A DNA stretch of 64,000 bases, from assembly GCF_009827575.1 (NCBI RefSeq), contig NZ_WTYR01000001.1:744001-808000 (forward strand). The letters run 5' to 3'. Below are positions 17,751 through 26,043 of the stretch, in pieces (within the stretch, counting starts at the first letter, position 1; every line of letters begins with the position of its first letter). The DNA is from Alteriqipengyuania halimionae. Its GTDB lineage: Bacteria; Pseudomonadota; Alphaproteobacteria; Sphingomonadales; Sphingomonadaceae. A program made the position numbers and the translations under genes. The notes under the pieces are model-generated. The model searched no databases and was not told the origin of the DNA. It was given only the letters and a program-made list of their open reading frames with translations.

Positions 17751-18694
17751 GTTCGCCGCTCCTTATCGAGCGTGTTGGCGAGATCGGCGAGGGTCCCGAA
17801 CTGCTCGCAGGTCCGCTCCAGCAATGCGCGGTCGCGGCTGCTGTCGAGCGAACCGCTTTCGAACATGTTTTTGAGTTCGACGATCACCAGCAGCTGTCCC
17901 TCGTGGAACAGGGTGCGGATGTCCTTCCCCGCAAACGCATCCTCGATCGCGATCAGCCGCTCGCAATACAGGGGATCGACCAGATAGCGGGCTTCGGTCT
18001 GGTCGGTGGTATAGAGGTCGAACGCGTCTTCGAATTCGGGATGGACGAGCTCGGCAAGGTCGAGCTGGCAATCACCAAGGGAAATCGCATCCTTGCGCCC
18101 GCCGATCAGGAACTTGCGATAGCGTCCATCGCGAGTGAGGAGGGTGGTGCCATGGAACGGGGTGCCGAAGCCGAAGCGCATGATCGCGCCGCGAAACACG
18201 GTGACATAATGCGAGTTCTTCCCGTTGGAGCGCTTCTGTTCGAGATGCGCTTCGAACAGTTCGAACGGGTGGCCGGCAATCTCGCCGCTCCAGAAATCCT
18301 CGAAGCTGCTGCGGGTGTAGCCGGGTAGCATGTCGAACGCGCGGGCGAGCGCGAAGCTGGCTCCCGCTTCGCGCTTTTCCTCGTACATCAGGCCGACCGC
18401 TTCGGCGATCGCGCTGTTGATCCCGGTCTTCATCCGGTTGATCGCCTCGGCGCGCGGCCTGTAGGCCCAGAAGAGCGCAAACATCGCGATGGCGACGTAG
18501 ATGAACGGACGCATCGCGCCGATATCGGGTATGATCGCCCACCACAGCAATGCGCCGACCAGCAGGCAGGGCACGACGATCAGGAAGCGCTTGTTCGAGG
18601 CGGCCTTGGCCTGGCGGCGGACATCGTGCTGGGTTTGCAGCCACTCGCCGAGCGGCCCTGACATCAATTGTGCCGCATCCGGCCGTTCGATCAT
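17747..18694 (-). CDS. DUF3137 domain membrane protein
   Basis: This is a 315-residue protein starting at 18694 (MIERPDAAQLMSG) after a GGGGGAAAGCG binding site. Two adjacent transmembrane helices occur at about 34-70 (FLIVVPCLLVGALLWWAI, FIYVAIAMFALFWAY). They are followed by a soluble DUF3137 domain with SSFEDFWSGEI and a C-terminal FHEGQLLVIVELKNMFE stretch. DUF3137 genes commonly sit beside lemA, as here, where lemA starts 77 bases away in the opposite direction. The biochemical role is unknown; an envelope-associated function shared with LemA is the usual inference. Confidence 0.84.
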   Translation of the reverse strand: MIERPDAAQLMSGPLGEWLQTQHDVRRQAKAASNKRFLIVVPCLLVGALLWWAIIPDIGAMRPFIYVAIAMFALFWAYRPRAEAINRMKTGINSAIAEAVGLMYEEKREAGASFALARAFDMLPGYTRSSFEDFWSGEIAGHPFELFEAHLEQKRSNGKNSHYVTVFRGAIMRFGFGTPFHGTTLLTRDGRYRKFLIGGRKDAISLGDCQLDLAELVHPEFEDAFDLYTTDQTEARYLVDPLYCERLIAIEDAFAGKDIRTLFHEGQLLVIVELKNMFESGSLDSSRDRALLERTCEQFGTLADLANTLDKERRT

Positions 18695-18771
18695 CGCTTT
18701 CCCCCTTGCGTTTGCTTTGATACGCATTGCCGTTGGCGGCGCAAGGGATGCCGCGCGCAAAGGGGATTGCC

Positions 18772-19320
18772 ATGGAATGGATCGTGCTCGGGATCGTGGT
18801 GATCCTGCTTTTCGTGCTTGTCGGGATCTACAACCGGCTGGTGTCGCTGCGGCAGAACGTGCGGCGCGGCGTGGCCGATATCGATGCGCAACTACGCCAG
18901 CGGCACGATCTGATTCCCAACCTGGTCGAAACGGTGAAGGGCTATGCCGGGCATGAGCAGGAGACCCTCCGGCAGGTGATCGAGGCGCGCAATGCCGCTG
19001 CCTCGGGCGAAGTGTCGTCGGGCGACGAGACCCGGCTCCGCGTCGCGCTCGACAAGCTGCTGGCGCTGGGCGAGGCCTATCCCGATCTGAAGGCGAGTGC
19101 GAACTTCCAGGAATTGCAGCGCGAGCTGGCCGACGTGGAAGACAAGCTCGCTGCCGCGCGCCGGGCGCTCAACGCGGCAGTCGCCCGCTACAACACCGGA
19201 ATCGAGAGCTTCCCAGCGGTCCTCTTCGCCGGGATGTTCGGCTTCAGCGAGGCCGATTTCCATCGGCTCGACGATAGCGAGAAGGGTACGGTCGACCAGG
19301 CGCCCAAAATTGCATTCTGA
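18772..19320 (+). CDS. LemA family protein
   Basis: LemA proteins are small envelope proteins with one N-terminal transmembrane helix and a long antiparallel helical bundle. The 182-residue product starts MEWIVLGIVVILLFVLVGIYN (helix, about 2-22). It continues with the family signature YNRLVSLRQNVRRGVADIDA, LRQRHDLIPNLVETVKGYAGHE and RYNTGIESFPAVLFAGMFGF. The ATG at 18772 follows AAAGGGGATTGCC; an in-frame ATG at 18727 lacks such a site. The gene is divergent from the DUF3137 gene and faces the diguanylate cyclase gene. The molecular function of LemA is not settled. Confidence 0.93.
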   Translation: MEWIVLGIVVILLFVLVGIYNRLVSLRQNVRRGVADIDAQLRQRHDLIPNLVETVKGYAGHEQETLRQVIEARNAAASGEVSSGDETRLRVALDKLLALGEAYPDLKASANFQELQRELADVEDKLAAARRALNAAVARYNTGIESFPAVLFAGMFGFSEADFHRLDDSEKGTVDQAPKIAF

Positions 19321-19347
19321 CCGGACTTCATCAGCGGCGATTTCCGC

Positions 19348-19371
19348 GGCGACCAGCTGATCCAGGTCGCC
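19348..19371. terminator. possible bidirectional hairpin between convergent genes
   Basis: GGCGACC (19348-19354) and GGTCGCC (19365-19371) are perfect complements separated by 10 bases, in the 58-base gap between the convergent lemA and diguanylate cyclase genes. There is no T tract on either side, so this is only a weak terminator candidate. Confidence 0.3.
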
Positions 19372-19378
19372 GGCTGAT

Positions 19379-21097
19379 CTAGGCTGCTTGCGGCGTTCCC
19401 GTGTTGGGGAACATGGTGGCAAGATCTCCGCTCTCGGTCTGGTAGCACAGTCTATCCCGGCCCGACGTCTTGGCGCGGTAGAGCGCAACGTCGGCAGCGC
19501 GAAAGGCCTTGCGCGGGTCGGGCGCCAGGGCGACGAGCCCCGCGCTGACCGTGACCGGTCGTGTGATCTGCGGAACATCCCTTGCCACGCGCGCGCTCGC
19601 TTCGCCGCGTAAACGGTTGAACGCGATCGCGGCAGCTTCGATCGACGGCGCTTGCATGGCAATCGCGAACTCCTCGCCGCCGAGCCGCCAGGCCCGCACG
19701 ATACCGGTATTGTCGTTCGGAGACAGCGCGTCGGCCATCACCCGCAGCACCTGGTCTCCGATATCGTGGCCATAAGTGTCGTTGATCGCCTTGAAGCGAT
19801 CGAGATCGACGAAGCCGAAAAAGTCCGCGCGCTGCCAGTCGAACTGGTCGAAATCGCGGCGGTTGGGCAGCCGGGTCAGCGAATCGGTCATCGCCGTTTC
19901 GAGCGCCGAAAGCGCCACGGCGCGCTCGCGATCGCGATCCTTGCGCAAGGTCTGCGTCTGGTATGCAATCGCCACCGTCATGACGAGCGCCTGGAATGCC
20001 AGTCCGAAGAAGAACAGGTAGTCGAGCCACATCGGGGCGAAATAGAAATCGGCGCCGCGCAGCACGCGCTCGATCCCGAGCACGATCAGTGCCGACCAGG
20101 CAAGCGCGAAGCCGATGATCGATCGCTCTCCCCGCCTCAGGGCGGAGCCGATGATCCAGAACAGGACGACGATGAAGGGGATGAAGGCGAGATGGAATAC
20201 CGTGCGCGCGTTGAAGTCGAACCACGTACTCAGCGGCAGGGCCAACGCGGCGACGAGGCTTCCTAACGTGCCCACGGCGAGGCCGATCTTCTGCGGGCGC
20301 GTGAGCGTGCCTTCGTCGACATGCAGGTAGAGGATTGGGGCGACCATCATCACCCCTATCCCGAGCAAGGCATAGCTGAACGCCTGGCGATCCCATAGCG
20401 GCAGATCGGGTGCGAGGATGAAGACGATCGAGCTCGCTGATAGCACATAACCCGCGGCACCGAGGGAGAAGATCGCATGGAGACCTGCGGAGACGCTGCG
20501 CATCAGGTAGGACAGCACACCGCTCAAAAGCGCGACGAGGATAAGCATCCCGGCGCACAGTGAATAGAAGAAGGTCCGGCTGAGCCGTTCGCGCGTGGCC
20601 TTTTCCGCTGCCTCGAGAGAAAGCTCGGTGGCCATCAATCGCGAGAGTGGCTGGCGCAATTCGATATAGATCGTCGACCCCGGCGCCACGTTTTCCGGCA
20701 GTGGCGCAGCGAAATAATTGCCGGGCGTCCAGTGCTGGCGCAGGTCGGCTTCGTAGAGCACGGTAAGGTTAACGGCATCGTCGGCCCCGTCGACGATCAG
20801 GGTCAGCCGCTCGACCGGCGCAGCCATTCCCCGGAGCACGAGATCATTGCCGACCGAATCAGGCAACGTCGTGCGGAGCCAGACATAGGGCGCTTCGGCA
20901 GCGCGGAAATCGGGGCGGCAATTCCACTGGCCGCTTTCCCTGGCCTCGGCAAAACCAATCGGTGTTTCGCTCACGAGCATGCAGCTGTGAGAGAAGATAT
21001 CGAAGCGCTGGTCGGACGTCACATGCGCATGCGAGGCATGGCTCCACATGCCCATCAGGAGCACGCACAGCGTCGCGATGCGAAGGACGAATCTCAT
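19379..21097 (-). CDS. membrane diguanylate cyclase with 7TMR-DISM-type sensor
   Basis: This enzyme makes cyclic di-GMP from two GTP. The start at 21097 (MRFVLRIATLCVLLMGM) gives 572 residues with a signal peptide. A periplasmic domain of about 150 residues resembles 7TMR-DISM extracellular domains (YVWLRTTLPDSVGNDLVLRG). About seven transmembrane helices follow (roughly 185-400). The C-terminal GGDEF domain (about 405-560) has FVDLDRFKAINDTYGHDIGD and an intact active site RLGGEEFAIAM (GGEEF variant). No obvious RxxD inhibitory site stands directly before the signature. The gene is divergent from the decarboxylase gene with its leader RNA, across 247 bases. Confidence 0.92.
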   Translation of the reverse strand: MRFVLRIATLCVLLMGMWSHASHAHVTSDQRFDIFSHSCMLVSETPIGFAEARESGQWNCRPDFRAAEAPYVWLRTTLPDSVGNDLVLRGMAAPVERLTLIVDGADDAVNLTVLYEADLRQHWTPGNYFAAPLPENVAPGSTIYIELRQPLSRLMATELSLEAAEKATRERLSRTFFYSLCAGMLILVALLSGVLSYLMRSVSAGLHAIFSLGAAGYVLSASSIVFILAPDLPLWDRQAFSYALLGIGVMMVAPILYLHVDEGTLTRPQKIGLAVGTLGSLVAALALPLSTWFDFNARTVFHLAFIPFIVVLFWIIGSALRRGERSIIGFALAWSALIVLGIERVLRGADFYFAPMWLDYLFFFGLAFQALVMTVAIAYQTQTLRKDRDRERAVALSALETAMTDSLTRLPNRRDFDQFDWQRADFFGFVDLDRFKAINDTYGHDIGDQVLRVMADALSPNDNTGIVRAWRLGGEEFAIAMQAPSIEAAAIAFNRLRGEASARVARDVPQITRPVTVSAGLVALAPDPRKAFRAADVALYRAKTSGRDRLCYQTESGDLATMFPNTGTPQAA

Positions 21098-21228
21098 CAC
21101 TGTGCGCCTTGTCAGGAAGTGGTTAACGAACGGTGCCCGGCAATCGAGCGGTCCTACGGTCGTCGTCCGGTCGCGAAAGTGCCACGACGCAGCGAGGCAA
21201 ACCTTGCGAACGGGGGTGCGATCTCCAC

Positions 21229-21256
21229 TTGCAGCGCTCGCGAAAGAGACTATATG
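21229..21256 (+). promoter_or_regulatory. sigma-70-type promoter of the decarboxylase leader
   Basis: TTGCAG (21229-21234) and TATATG (21251-21256) are separated by 16 bases, a good match to a vegetative promoter. Transcription would begin near 21262-21264, just before the first stem of the structured leader (GCTGCC at 21265). This agreement supports both calls. Confidence 0.6.
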
Positions 21257-21261
21257 CGCGG

Positions 21262-21344
21262 CTCGCTGCCCCAAGGGGACTTCCTAACCGCAAGGCAGCT
21301 TGTCGTTTCATGGTTTCAACAAACCGTTTTGGGGGTCCCTTGAG
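21262..21344 (+). ncRNA. speF-like structured 5' leader (candidate riboswitch) of the decarboxylase gene
   Basis: GCTGCC (21265-21270) pairs with GGCAGC (21294-21299). GGTTT (21312-21316) pairs with AAACC (21321-21325) over a CAAC loop. CAAGGGGAC (21272-21280) is complementary, apart from one bulged G, to GTCCCTTG (21335-21342), which adjoins the GGGGG binding site (21331-21335). The upstream segment could therefore switch between internal pairing and trapping the ribosome binding site. A speF RNA motif is known upstream of alphaproteobacterial ornithine decarboxylase genes. The location and general architecture fit, but I could not align it to the family model. The ligand is unproven. Confidence 0.6.
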
Positions 21345-22559
21345 TTGCACCATTTCCCTGACGCCAAGGCTGTAGTCGGCGCCCTTTCGCCCGACGAACC
21401 TGTGATCCTCGACCGGCCGCACGCGGCTAGCCGCGCAGCGCGTTTCTTCGTCGAGAAATTCCCGGGCAAATCGCTTTACGCGGTGAAGGCCAATCCTTCG
21501 CCCGATCTGCTGCGCGTGCTGTGGGAAGCCGGCGTGACGCATTACGACGTCGCGTCGATCGCCGAAGTGCGCCTCGTGCGTTCGATCCTGCCGGAGGCGA
21601 CCTTGTGCTTTATGCATCCGGTCAAGACGCCGCGCGCGATCGCCGAGGCCTATCACGAGCACGGCGTTAAGGTCTTCAGCCTCGACTGCCAGGAAGAGCT
21701 CGAAAAGGTTGTCACTGCCACCCGCGACGACGACGGGAACGACGCTGCCGATCTCGCTTTGCTGGTGCGCCTGCGCGTGTCGTCGGAGCATGCCGAGCTC
21801 TCGCTGGCGAGCAAGTTCGGCGTCGATCTCGCCGATGCGACCGGTCTGTTGCAGTCGACCCGCCAGGTCGCCGACACGTTCGGCATCTGCTTCCATGTCG
21901 GCAGCCAGGCGATGACGCCCTTCGCCTATGTCCAGGCGATGGAGCGCGTGCGTGCGGCGATCGTCGCAGCCTCGGTCACGGTCGACGTGATCGATGTGGG
22001 CGGCGGTTTCCCGAGCGTCTATCCCGGCATGGAACCGCCGCCGCTCGAGGATTATTTCGGCGCGATCCACAATGCTAATGAATCGCTCCCGATTTCCTAT
22101 TCGTCCGAGCTGTGGTGCGAGCCCGGCCGTGCGCTCTCGGCGGAGTACAATTCGCTGATCGTGCGGGTCGAACGTCGCCGCGGGACCGAGCTGTTTATCA
22201 ATGACGGTGCCTATGGCGCTTTGTTCGATGCCGCGCATGTCGGCTGGCGCTTCCCGGTCCGCAAGGTGACGGCCGAAGGGATGGCAGACAGCGCATCGCC
22301 GCTGGCCGAATTCGCCTTCTATGGCCCGACCTGCGACGATGCCGACTACATGGCTGGCCCGTTCCTGCTGCCCGAGGATATCGGCGCGGGCGATTTCATC
22401 GAGATCGGCATGATCGGGGCCTATGGCGCCACGATGAAGACCGGCTTCAACGGCTTCGGCGGCGCGACGGTCGTCACCGCCGAGGACGAGCCGATGGCCA
22501 GCCTCTATCGCGGCGATCGCGACATCGTGCGCCGCGACAATGTGGTGAGCCTGCGCTAA
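21345..22559 (+). CDS. fold-III PLP ornithine/lysine decarboxylase
   Basis: This enzyme decarboxylates ornithine and/or lysine to putrescine or cadaverine, feeding the carboxyspermidine pathway encoded nearby. The protein of about 404 residues has the PLP lysine in LYAVKANPSPDL (K48), then HYDVASIAEVRLVRSILP, CFHVGSQAM, the phosphate loop DVGGGFPSVYPGM, EPGRALSAE and the catalytic cysteine in GPTCDDADYM. All belong to the eukaryotic-type ODC branch. The TTG at 21345 is preferred because GGGGG lies 9 bases upstream inside a regulated leader and homologues start near HHFPDA. A TTG at 21300 is in frame but would place coding sequence through the hairpin. Substrate preference cannot be read from sequence alone. 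Confidence 0.92.
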   Translation: MHHFPDAKAVVGALSPDEPVILDRPHAASRAARFFVEKFPGKSLYAVKANPSPDLLRVLWEAGVTHYDVASIAEVRLVRSILPEATLCFMHPVKTPRAIAEAYHEHGVKVFSLDCQEELEKVVTATRDDDGNDAADLALLVRLRVSSEHAELSLASKFGVDLADATGLLQSTRQVADTFGICFHVGSQAMTPFAYVQAMERVRAAIVAASVTVDVIDVGGGFPSVYPGMEPPPLEDYFGAIHNANESLPISYSSELWCEPGRALSAEYNSLIVRVERRRGTELFINDGAYGALFDAAHVGWRFPVRKVTAEGMADSASPLAEFAFYGPTCDDADYMAGPFLLPEDIGAGDFIEIGMIGAYGATMKTGFNGFGGATVVTAEDEPMASLYRGDRDIVRRDNVVSLR

Positions 22560-22562
22560 GGA

Positions 22563-22595
22563 TTGACCTCGATCTCTGCCGCTGTATTGATACAG
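22563..22595 (+). promoter_or_regulatory. promoter-like element with operator palindrome
   Basis: A TTGACC hexamer (22563-22568) is followed at near-promoter spacing by the palindrome CTGTAT-TG-ATACAG (22582-22595). That palindrome would overlap a -10 region upstream of the hypothetical gene at 22617. Such a site could bind a dimeric repressor of the TetR or GntR type. No regulator gene adjoins it, so the factor is unknown. Confidence 0.4.
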
Positions 22596-22616
22596 TAACA
22601 CAGTGGCGGGAAAACT

Positions 22617-23366
22617 ATGAAGAGATATGTCTGGATCGCGTTGGCGGTCGTTCTGTTGGGTTTCAGTCTTTATGTCGGCAAGGTCGTGTGGGACGATCCT
22701 GCTTGGGAAACCACCCAGCCGGAAGTCACCGGCTTGCCGCGCCATTACGCTGACGATGTCCTTGTGTCCGACGACAATCCGGTAGCGCAGATAAAGGTGT
22801 CGGATGCGTACGACTATCTCGGCGGGCAGAAATTCACGCTCTACGGCACGGTCGCAGTCGATCAGTATTTCTACGTGCAACGTGACGAGGCCGGGCATGC
22901 GCAGTCTATCATCCGGCTGCAGTTCGAAAGCGTGCTCCCGGGTGTCGATCACGCTTACGATTATTCCGATGCACCGCTTCGCACGCAGATCGACGGGCTC
23001 GATTTTTTCACGCTGACCGAGGCTGCTTCGACCGGCGGCTTGCTCAATACTCTGTTCCCCTACGGCAAGCCGGGCAGCGACCGCTACCAAGCCCACAGAT
23101 TTCTTGCCTCCCACGGCGTCGAGATACCCGGCGAGTACGCATTCGCGCGCCTGGTACACATCCCGGACGAGGCTGCGCGGCACGAGATGATCGTGTTTTT
23201 CTATGACGACATGCCGAACGTGGGAATAGCGCCTGAGAATTTGGGGCCGGACGGCGCAGGTTCCGAGCAATGGGCGGATATCTCGCACGATCTGCTGGCA
23301 AAAATCACAACCGCCATCTCGTTTGCGCCGGCGCAGGATCGCAACGGCGCAGTTTCATTGGATTGA
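22617..23366 (+). CDS. membrane-anchored protein of unknown function
   Basis: This is a 249-residue product. One N-terminal transmembrane or uncleaved signal helix (about 4-24, VWIALAVVLLGFSLYVGKVVW) is followed by a soluble, presumably periplasmic domain of about 220 residues that is rich in aromatic and acidic residues. It contains KFTLYGTVAVDQYFYVQ and ARLVHIPDEAARHEMIVFFYDD. No cysteines and no motif known to me are present. A GGCGGGAAAACT binding site precedes the ATG, and an operator-like palindrome lies 22 bases further up. The gene stands alone between the decarboxylase and the convergent WYL regulator. Base composition is somewhat less GC-rich than in the flanking genes. Confidence 0.65.
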   Translation: MKRYVWIALAVVLLGFSLYVGKVVWDDPAWETTQPEVTGLPRHYADDVLVSDDNPVAQIKVSDAYDYLGGQKFTLYGTVAVDQYFYVQRDEAGHAQSIIRLQFESVLPGVDHAYDYSDAPLRTQIDGLDFFTLTEAASTGGLLNTLFPYGKPGSDRYQAHRFLASHGVEIPGEYAFARLVHIPDEAARHEMIVFFYDDMPNVGIAPENLGPDGAGSEQWADISHDLLAKITTAISFAPAQDRNGAVSLD

Positions 23367-23388
23367 AGAAGTTGCGTCGGGGCCCGGC

Positions 23389-24126
23389 TCATCCCCCCGA
23401 TCCAGGATCTTGCTGCCGCTCCTCTGCCTGTTGCGCTTTCCATTCGGCCATGCGCAGCTTCACATATTGGCGCAGCAGTTCGACCCGACGCGGGCGGAAG
23501 CTCGTTGCGCCCGGCGTGAGCCGCTCCATCCGTGCGACTTCGAACGTACGGTAGCTTTCGCGTAGCAGGCACCATCCCACCACCATCAGCGTCGTCGGGC
23601 TGTAGGACAGGCCGAGCGGGAGGATCTCGCGTTCGGAGCGGCGGTCGTTCTTGTCACGATAGGCGATATGCACGCTGGTCTCGTTCCAGCACGCTTCGCG
23701 CAGCATTTCGAGGTCGACCGTGATGTCGGGGCGCTCTTCGTCATGGCGCCACGATCGCATGATCGCGTGCATCGATTGCCGCGCCTGCCGATCGGGGAGG
23801 CTGGCAATGATCCGGGCCAGCGCGTCTTTCCCGGCGGCGGCCAGACGCTCGTCGCCCAACTGGTCGAGACTGCCAACCGCGAGCATCAGCGCTTCGGTCT
23901 CGAGGCGGGAGAAGCTCTGGGGCGGGAGCGCCGGATCTTCGGTCAGCGTGTAGCCATAGCCTGCCGCGCCATCGATCAGCGCGCCGCCCGCGCGCAACGT
24001 GGCGATATCGCGATAGAGCTGGCGCTGCGAAATCTCGGTCTCCGCCGCAAGCCGTTCGGCCGTGACGGGGGAGGGCAGCCGCCGCAATGCTGAAAGCAAT
24101 CGCATGAGTCTGTCCTGCCGCGCCAT
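23389..24126 (-). CDS. YafY-type HTH/WYL transcriptional regulator
   Basis: This is a DNA-binding regulator of the DeoR/YafY group. The 245-residue protein opens with a winged HTH (DRLMRLLSALRRLPSPVTAERLAAETEISQRQLYRDI, described here in parts: about 5-55). It ends with a WYL ligand-sensing domain (about 140-230; VHIAYRDKNDRRSEREILPLGLSY). The stop at 23389 faces the hypothetical gene. It is divergent from a glutathione S-transferase gene, with starts 73 bases apart. YafY regulators often control such a neighbour, so the GST is the probable target and autoregulation is likely. The effector is unknown. Confidence 0.9.
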   Translation of the reverse strand: MARQDRLMRLLSALRRLPSPVTAERLAAETEISQRQLYRDIATLRAGGALIDGAAGYGYTLTEDPALPPQSFSRLETEALMLAVGSLDQLGDERLAAAGKDALARIIASLPDRQARQSMHAIMRSWRHDEERPDITVDLEMLREACWNETSVHIAYRDKNDRRSEREILPLGLSYSPTTLMVVGWCLLRESYRTFEVARMERLTPGATSFRPRRVELLRQYVKLRMAEWKAQQAEERQQDPGSGG

Positions 24127-24199
24127 CGCACCCTGCTGCCTCTTTCTGTCAGGAGGGGCGGCCTATCCGATCGGTCTCGCAATCGAAAGGAGAAACCCG

Positions 24200-24766
24200 A
24201 TGCCTACCCTCTATCATTCGCCGCAATCGCGTTCGGATACCATCGTCGACCTCGTCCGCCTGCTCGGCGCCGATATCGATATCCACGAAGTCTCGATCAC
24301 GCGTCAGGACGGTTCGGGCAGTCCTGATTGGGACAATCCGCATCCCGAAAAGAAGGTGCCGTATCTCGTCGATGGCGACGAGCACGTGCGCGAGCGCGGG
24401 GCGATCGTGCTCTATCTCACCGATGCCTATCCCGACGCCAAGCTCGGCCCGGTGGTGGGCGAGGCCGGCCGCGGCGCCTACCTCTCCTGGCTGTCGTGGT
24501 ATCAGGGCGTGATGGAGCCGCTGCTGATCCTCAAAATGGCGGATATCTCACATCCGGCGATCGAAGCCGGAATTCGCGATGAAGCGACGATGCTCGAACG
24601 GCTGGCGGAGCCGCTGCGCGATGGGCCATGGCTGCTTGGCGAGCGCTTCAGCGCGGCCGACATCCTGCTGTCGTCGCCGTTCCAGTGGTTCAAGGAGATG
24701 CTGCCGGCAGATCCTGTAATCCGAGACTGGGTGTCGCGCTGCGCGGAAAAAGCGGCCCAGGGCTAG
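24200..24766 (+). CDS. glutathione S-transferase family protein
   Basis: This is a 188-residue protein with an N-terminal thioredoxin-like GST domain. It has YHSPQSRSDTIVDLVRLLGA, the conserved cis-proline in KKVPYLV, then ERGAIVLYLTDAYPD. A helical C-terminal domain ends with GERFSAADILLSSPFQW, the usual GST core motif. The ATG at 24200 follows AAAGGAGAAACCCG, a strong binding site. Proteins of this size class conjugate glutathione to electrophiles, but the substrate is not predictable. The divergent WYL regulator probably controls it. Confidence 0.9.
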   Translation: MPTLYHSPQSRSDTIVDLVRLLGADIDIHEVSITRQDGSGSPDWDNPHPEKKVPYLVDGDEHVRERGAIVLYLTDAYPDAKLGPVVGEAGRGAYLSWLSWYQGVMEPLLILKMADISHPAIEAGIRDEATMLERLAEPLRDGPWLLGERFSAADILLSSPFQWFKEMLPADPVIRDWVSRCAEKAAQG

Positions 24767-24924
24767 ACGATAAGGCGGTCGATTGGGGGCTTCGGCGATT
24801 CCGTTTCGTTTCGGTACGCAATCGAACGAGGCCGCCAATTCGCTCGCCCGGGTCCGTGAAATACCTTATGTACTGCGAAGAAATCGCACGGTGCGTTTCC
24901 TTTTCGCGACCCAAAGGCATTAAG

Positions 24925-26007
24925 ATGTTGAAATACTTCCGATCGTTTTGCGCTGTCCTGCTGTTGATGGCGGGAATCGGTGTCGCCCACGCGCAATCGA
25001 ACAATCTTCCGCTCGGTCTCGATGCGCTGCGCGAATGGAATCTGGTCGTCCTGGGAGACCTCACGTCCAATTCCGAAGTAGAGGGACGCACCTTCGTGGG
25101 TGGCGACCTCAAGGGATCGTCGTCCAATTACAACATCGTCGCGGGCCAGGATCCTTCGCCCAACGGTCAGCCGGCGCTGACGGTGGTCGGCAATGTGATC
25201 GGCGGGGCCAAGAATCTCAACAATGGCGGCGGCGCAGTCGTCGGCGGCAATGTCGATAGCGGCTTCAACCTCAATGGCAGCGCGCAGACGGTGAAGGTCG
25301 GCGGCACGATCAGCAGGACCAATGTGAACCAGAATACGGTCGAATCCGGCCTCGCCGCCAGCGACCCCAGTTTCCTTTCCGACCTCAACCAGGACAAGAG
25401 CGCGCTTACCACCAGTATGGGCAATTTGTCGGCCGACCTCGGTGAGCTGACCGCCAACAGCACGCTCGACATCCAGGGCAACAAGGGCGTTTTCTCGGCC
25501 CAGCCCGATGCGGATGGCGTTGCGGTGTTCGACATCTCGCAAGCCGATCTCGACCGCATCGGAGAAATCGAATTCGATCTCAACGGCGCGGAAACAGTCA
25601 TCGTCAATGTCGCCGGTACCGACATCACGCTCAACGACAATTTCCTCGGCGGCACGCAGAAGCTCGGCGAAAAGGTGATCTGGAACTTCCCCGATGCGAC
25701 TTCGCTCAAGACGACCACTGCCTGGGGCGGGTCGATCCTCGCGCCGAAGGCCGACGGCCAGCTCGGCAACTTCATCGAAGGTTCGGCGGTGTTCGGCAAC
25801 CTCGACCAGCGCGGCGAACTGCACCTCGGCACGTTCTCGAGCGATTATCCCGGCCCGGACATCCCGACCGGGTCGAGCGGCGGCACCACTTCGGGCGGCA
25901 CCAATGGTGGTACCCCGGTTCCCGAACCCAACATGCTGCTGCTGTTCGGACTGGCGATTGCCGGGATGATCATCGCGCGCACCGGCAAGCGCAAAAGCAA
26001 GGCCTGA
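24925..26007 (+). CDS. choice-of-anchor A family surface protein with PEP-CTERM sorting signal
   Basis: This is an exported 360-residue protein. The signal peptide (about 1-24, ending AHAQ) is followed by a choice-of-anchor A domain, recognised from LNLVV-like strands such as EWNLVVLGDLTSNSEVEGRTF, GGDLKGSSSNYN and GNVIGGAKNLNNGG. These build a beta-helix-like structure that ends in GGSILAPKA and GNFIEGSAVFGNL. A Gly/Ser/Thr-rich linker leads to VPEPNMLLLFGLAIAGM and a basic tail, the PEP-CTERM tripartite signal that is cut and anchored by exosortase. No exosortase gene is in the window. The gene converges on the c-di-GMP protein gene, and its role is probably in the surface or extracellular matrix. 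Confidence 0.86.
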   Translation: MLKYFRSFCAVLLLMAGIGVAHAQSNNLPLGLDALREWNLVVLGDLTSNSEVEGRTFVGGDLKGSSSNYNIVAGQDPSPNGQPALTVVGNVIGGAKNLNNGGGAVVGGNVDSGFNLNGSAQTVKVGGTISRTNVNQNTVESGLAASDPSFLSDLNQDKSALTTSMGNLSADLGELTANSTLDIQGNKGVFSAQPDADGVAVFDISQADLDRIGEIEFDLNGAETVIVNVAGTDITLNDNFLGGTQKLGEKVIWNFPDATSLKTTTAWGGSILAPKADGQLGNFIEGSAVFGNLDQRGELHLGTFSSDYPGPDIPTGSSGGTTSGGTNGGTPVPEPNMLLLFGLAIAGMIIARTGKRKSKA

Positions 26008-26020
26008 TCCTCACCTGCAT

Positions 26021-26039
26021 GGCGGGCGCGATGCCCGCC
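26021..26039. terminator. hairpin between convergent genes
   Basis: GGCGGGC (26021-26027) and GCCCGCC (26033-26039) form a perfect 7-bp stem with a 5-base loop in the 36-base gap between the PEP-CTERM gene and the convergent GGDEF-EAL gene. A T tract is absent, so efficiency is uncertain, but the position suits a shared terminator. Confidence 0.45.
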
Positions 26040-26043
26040 GGCG

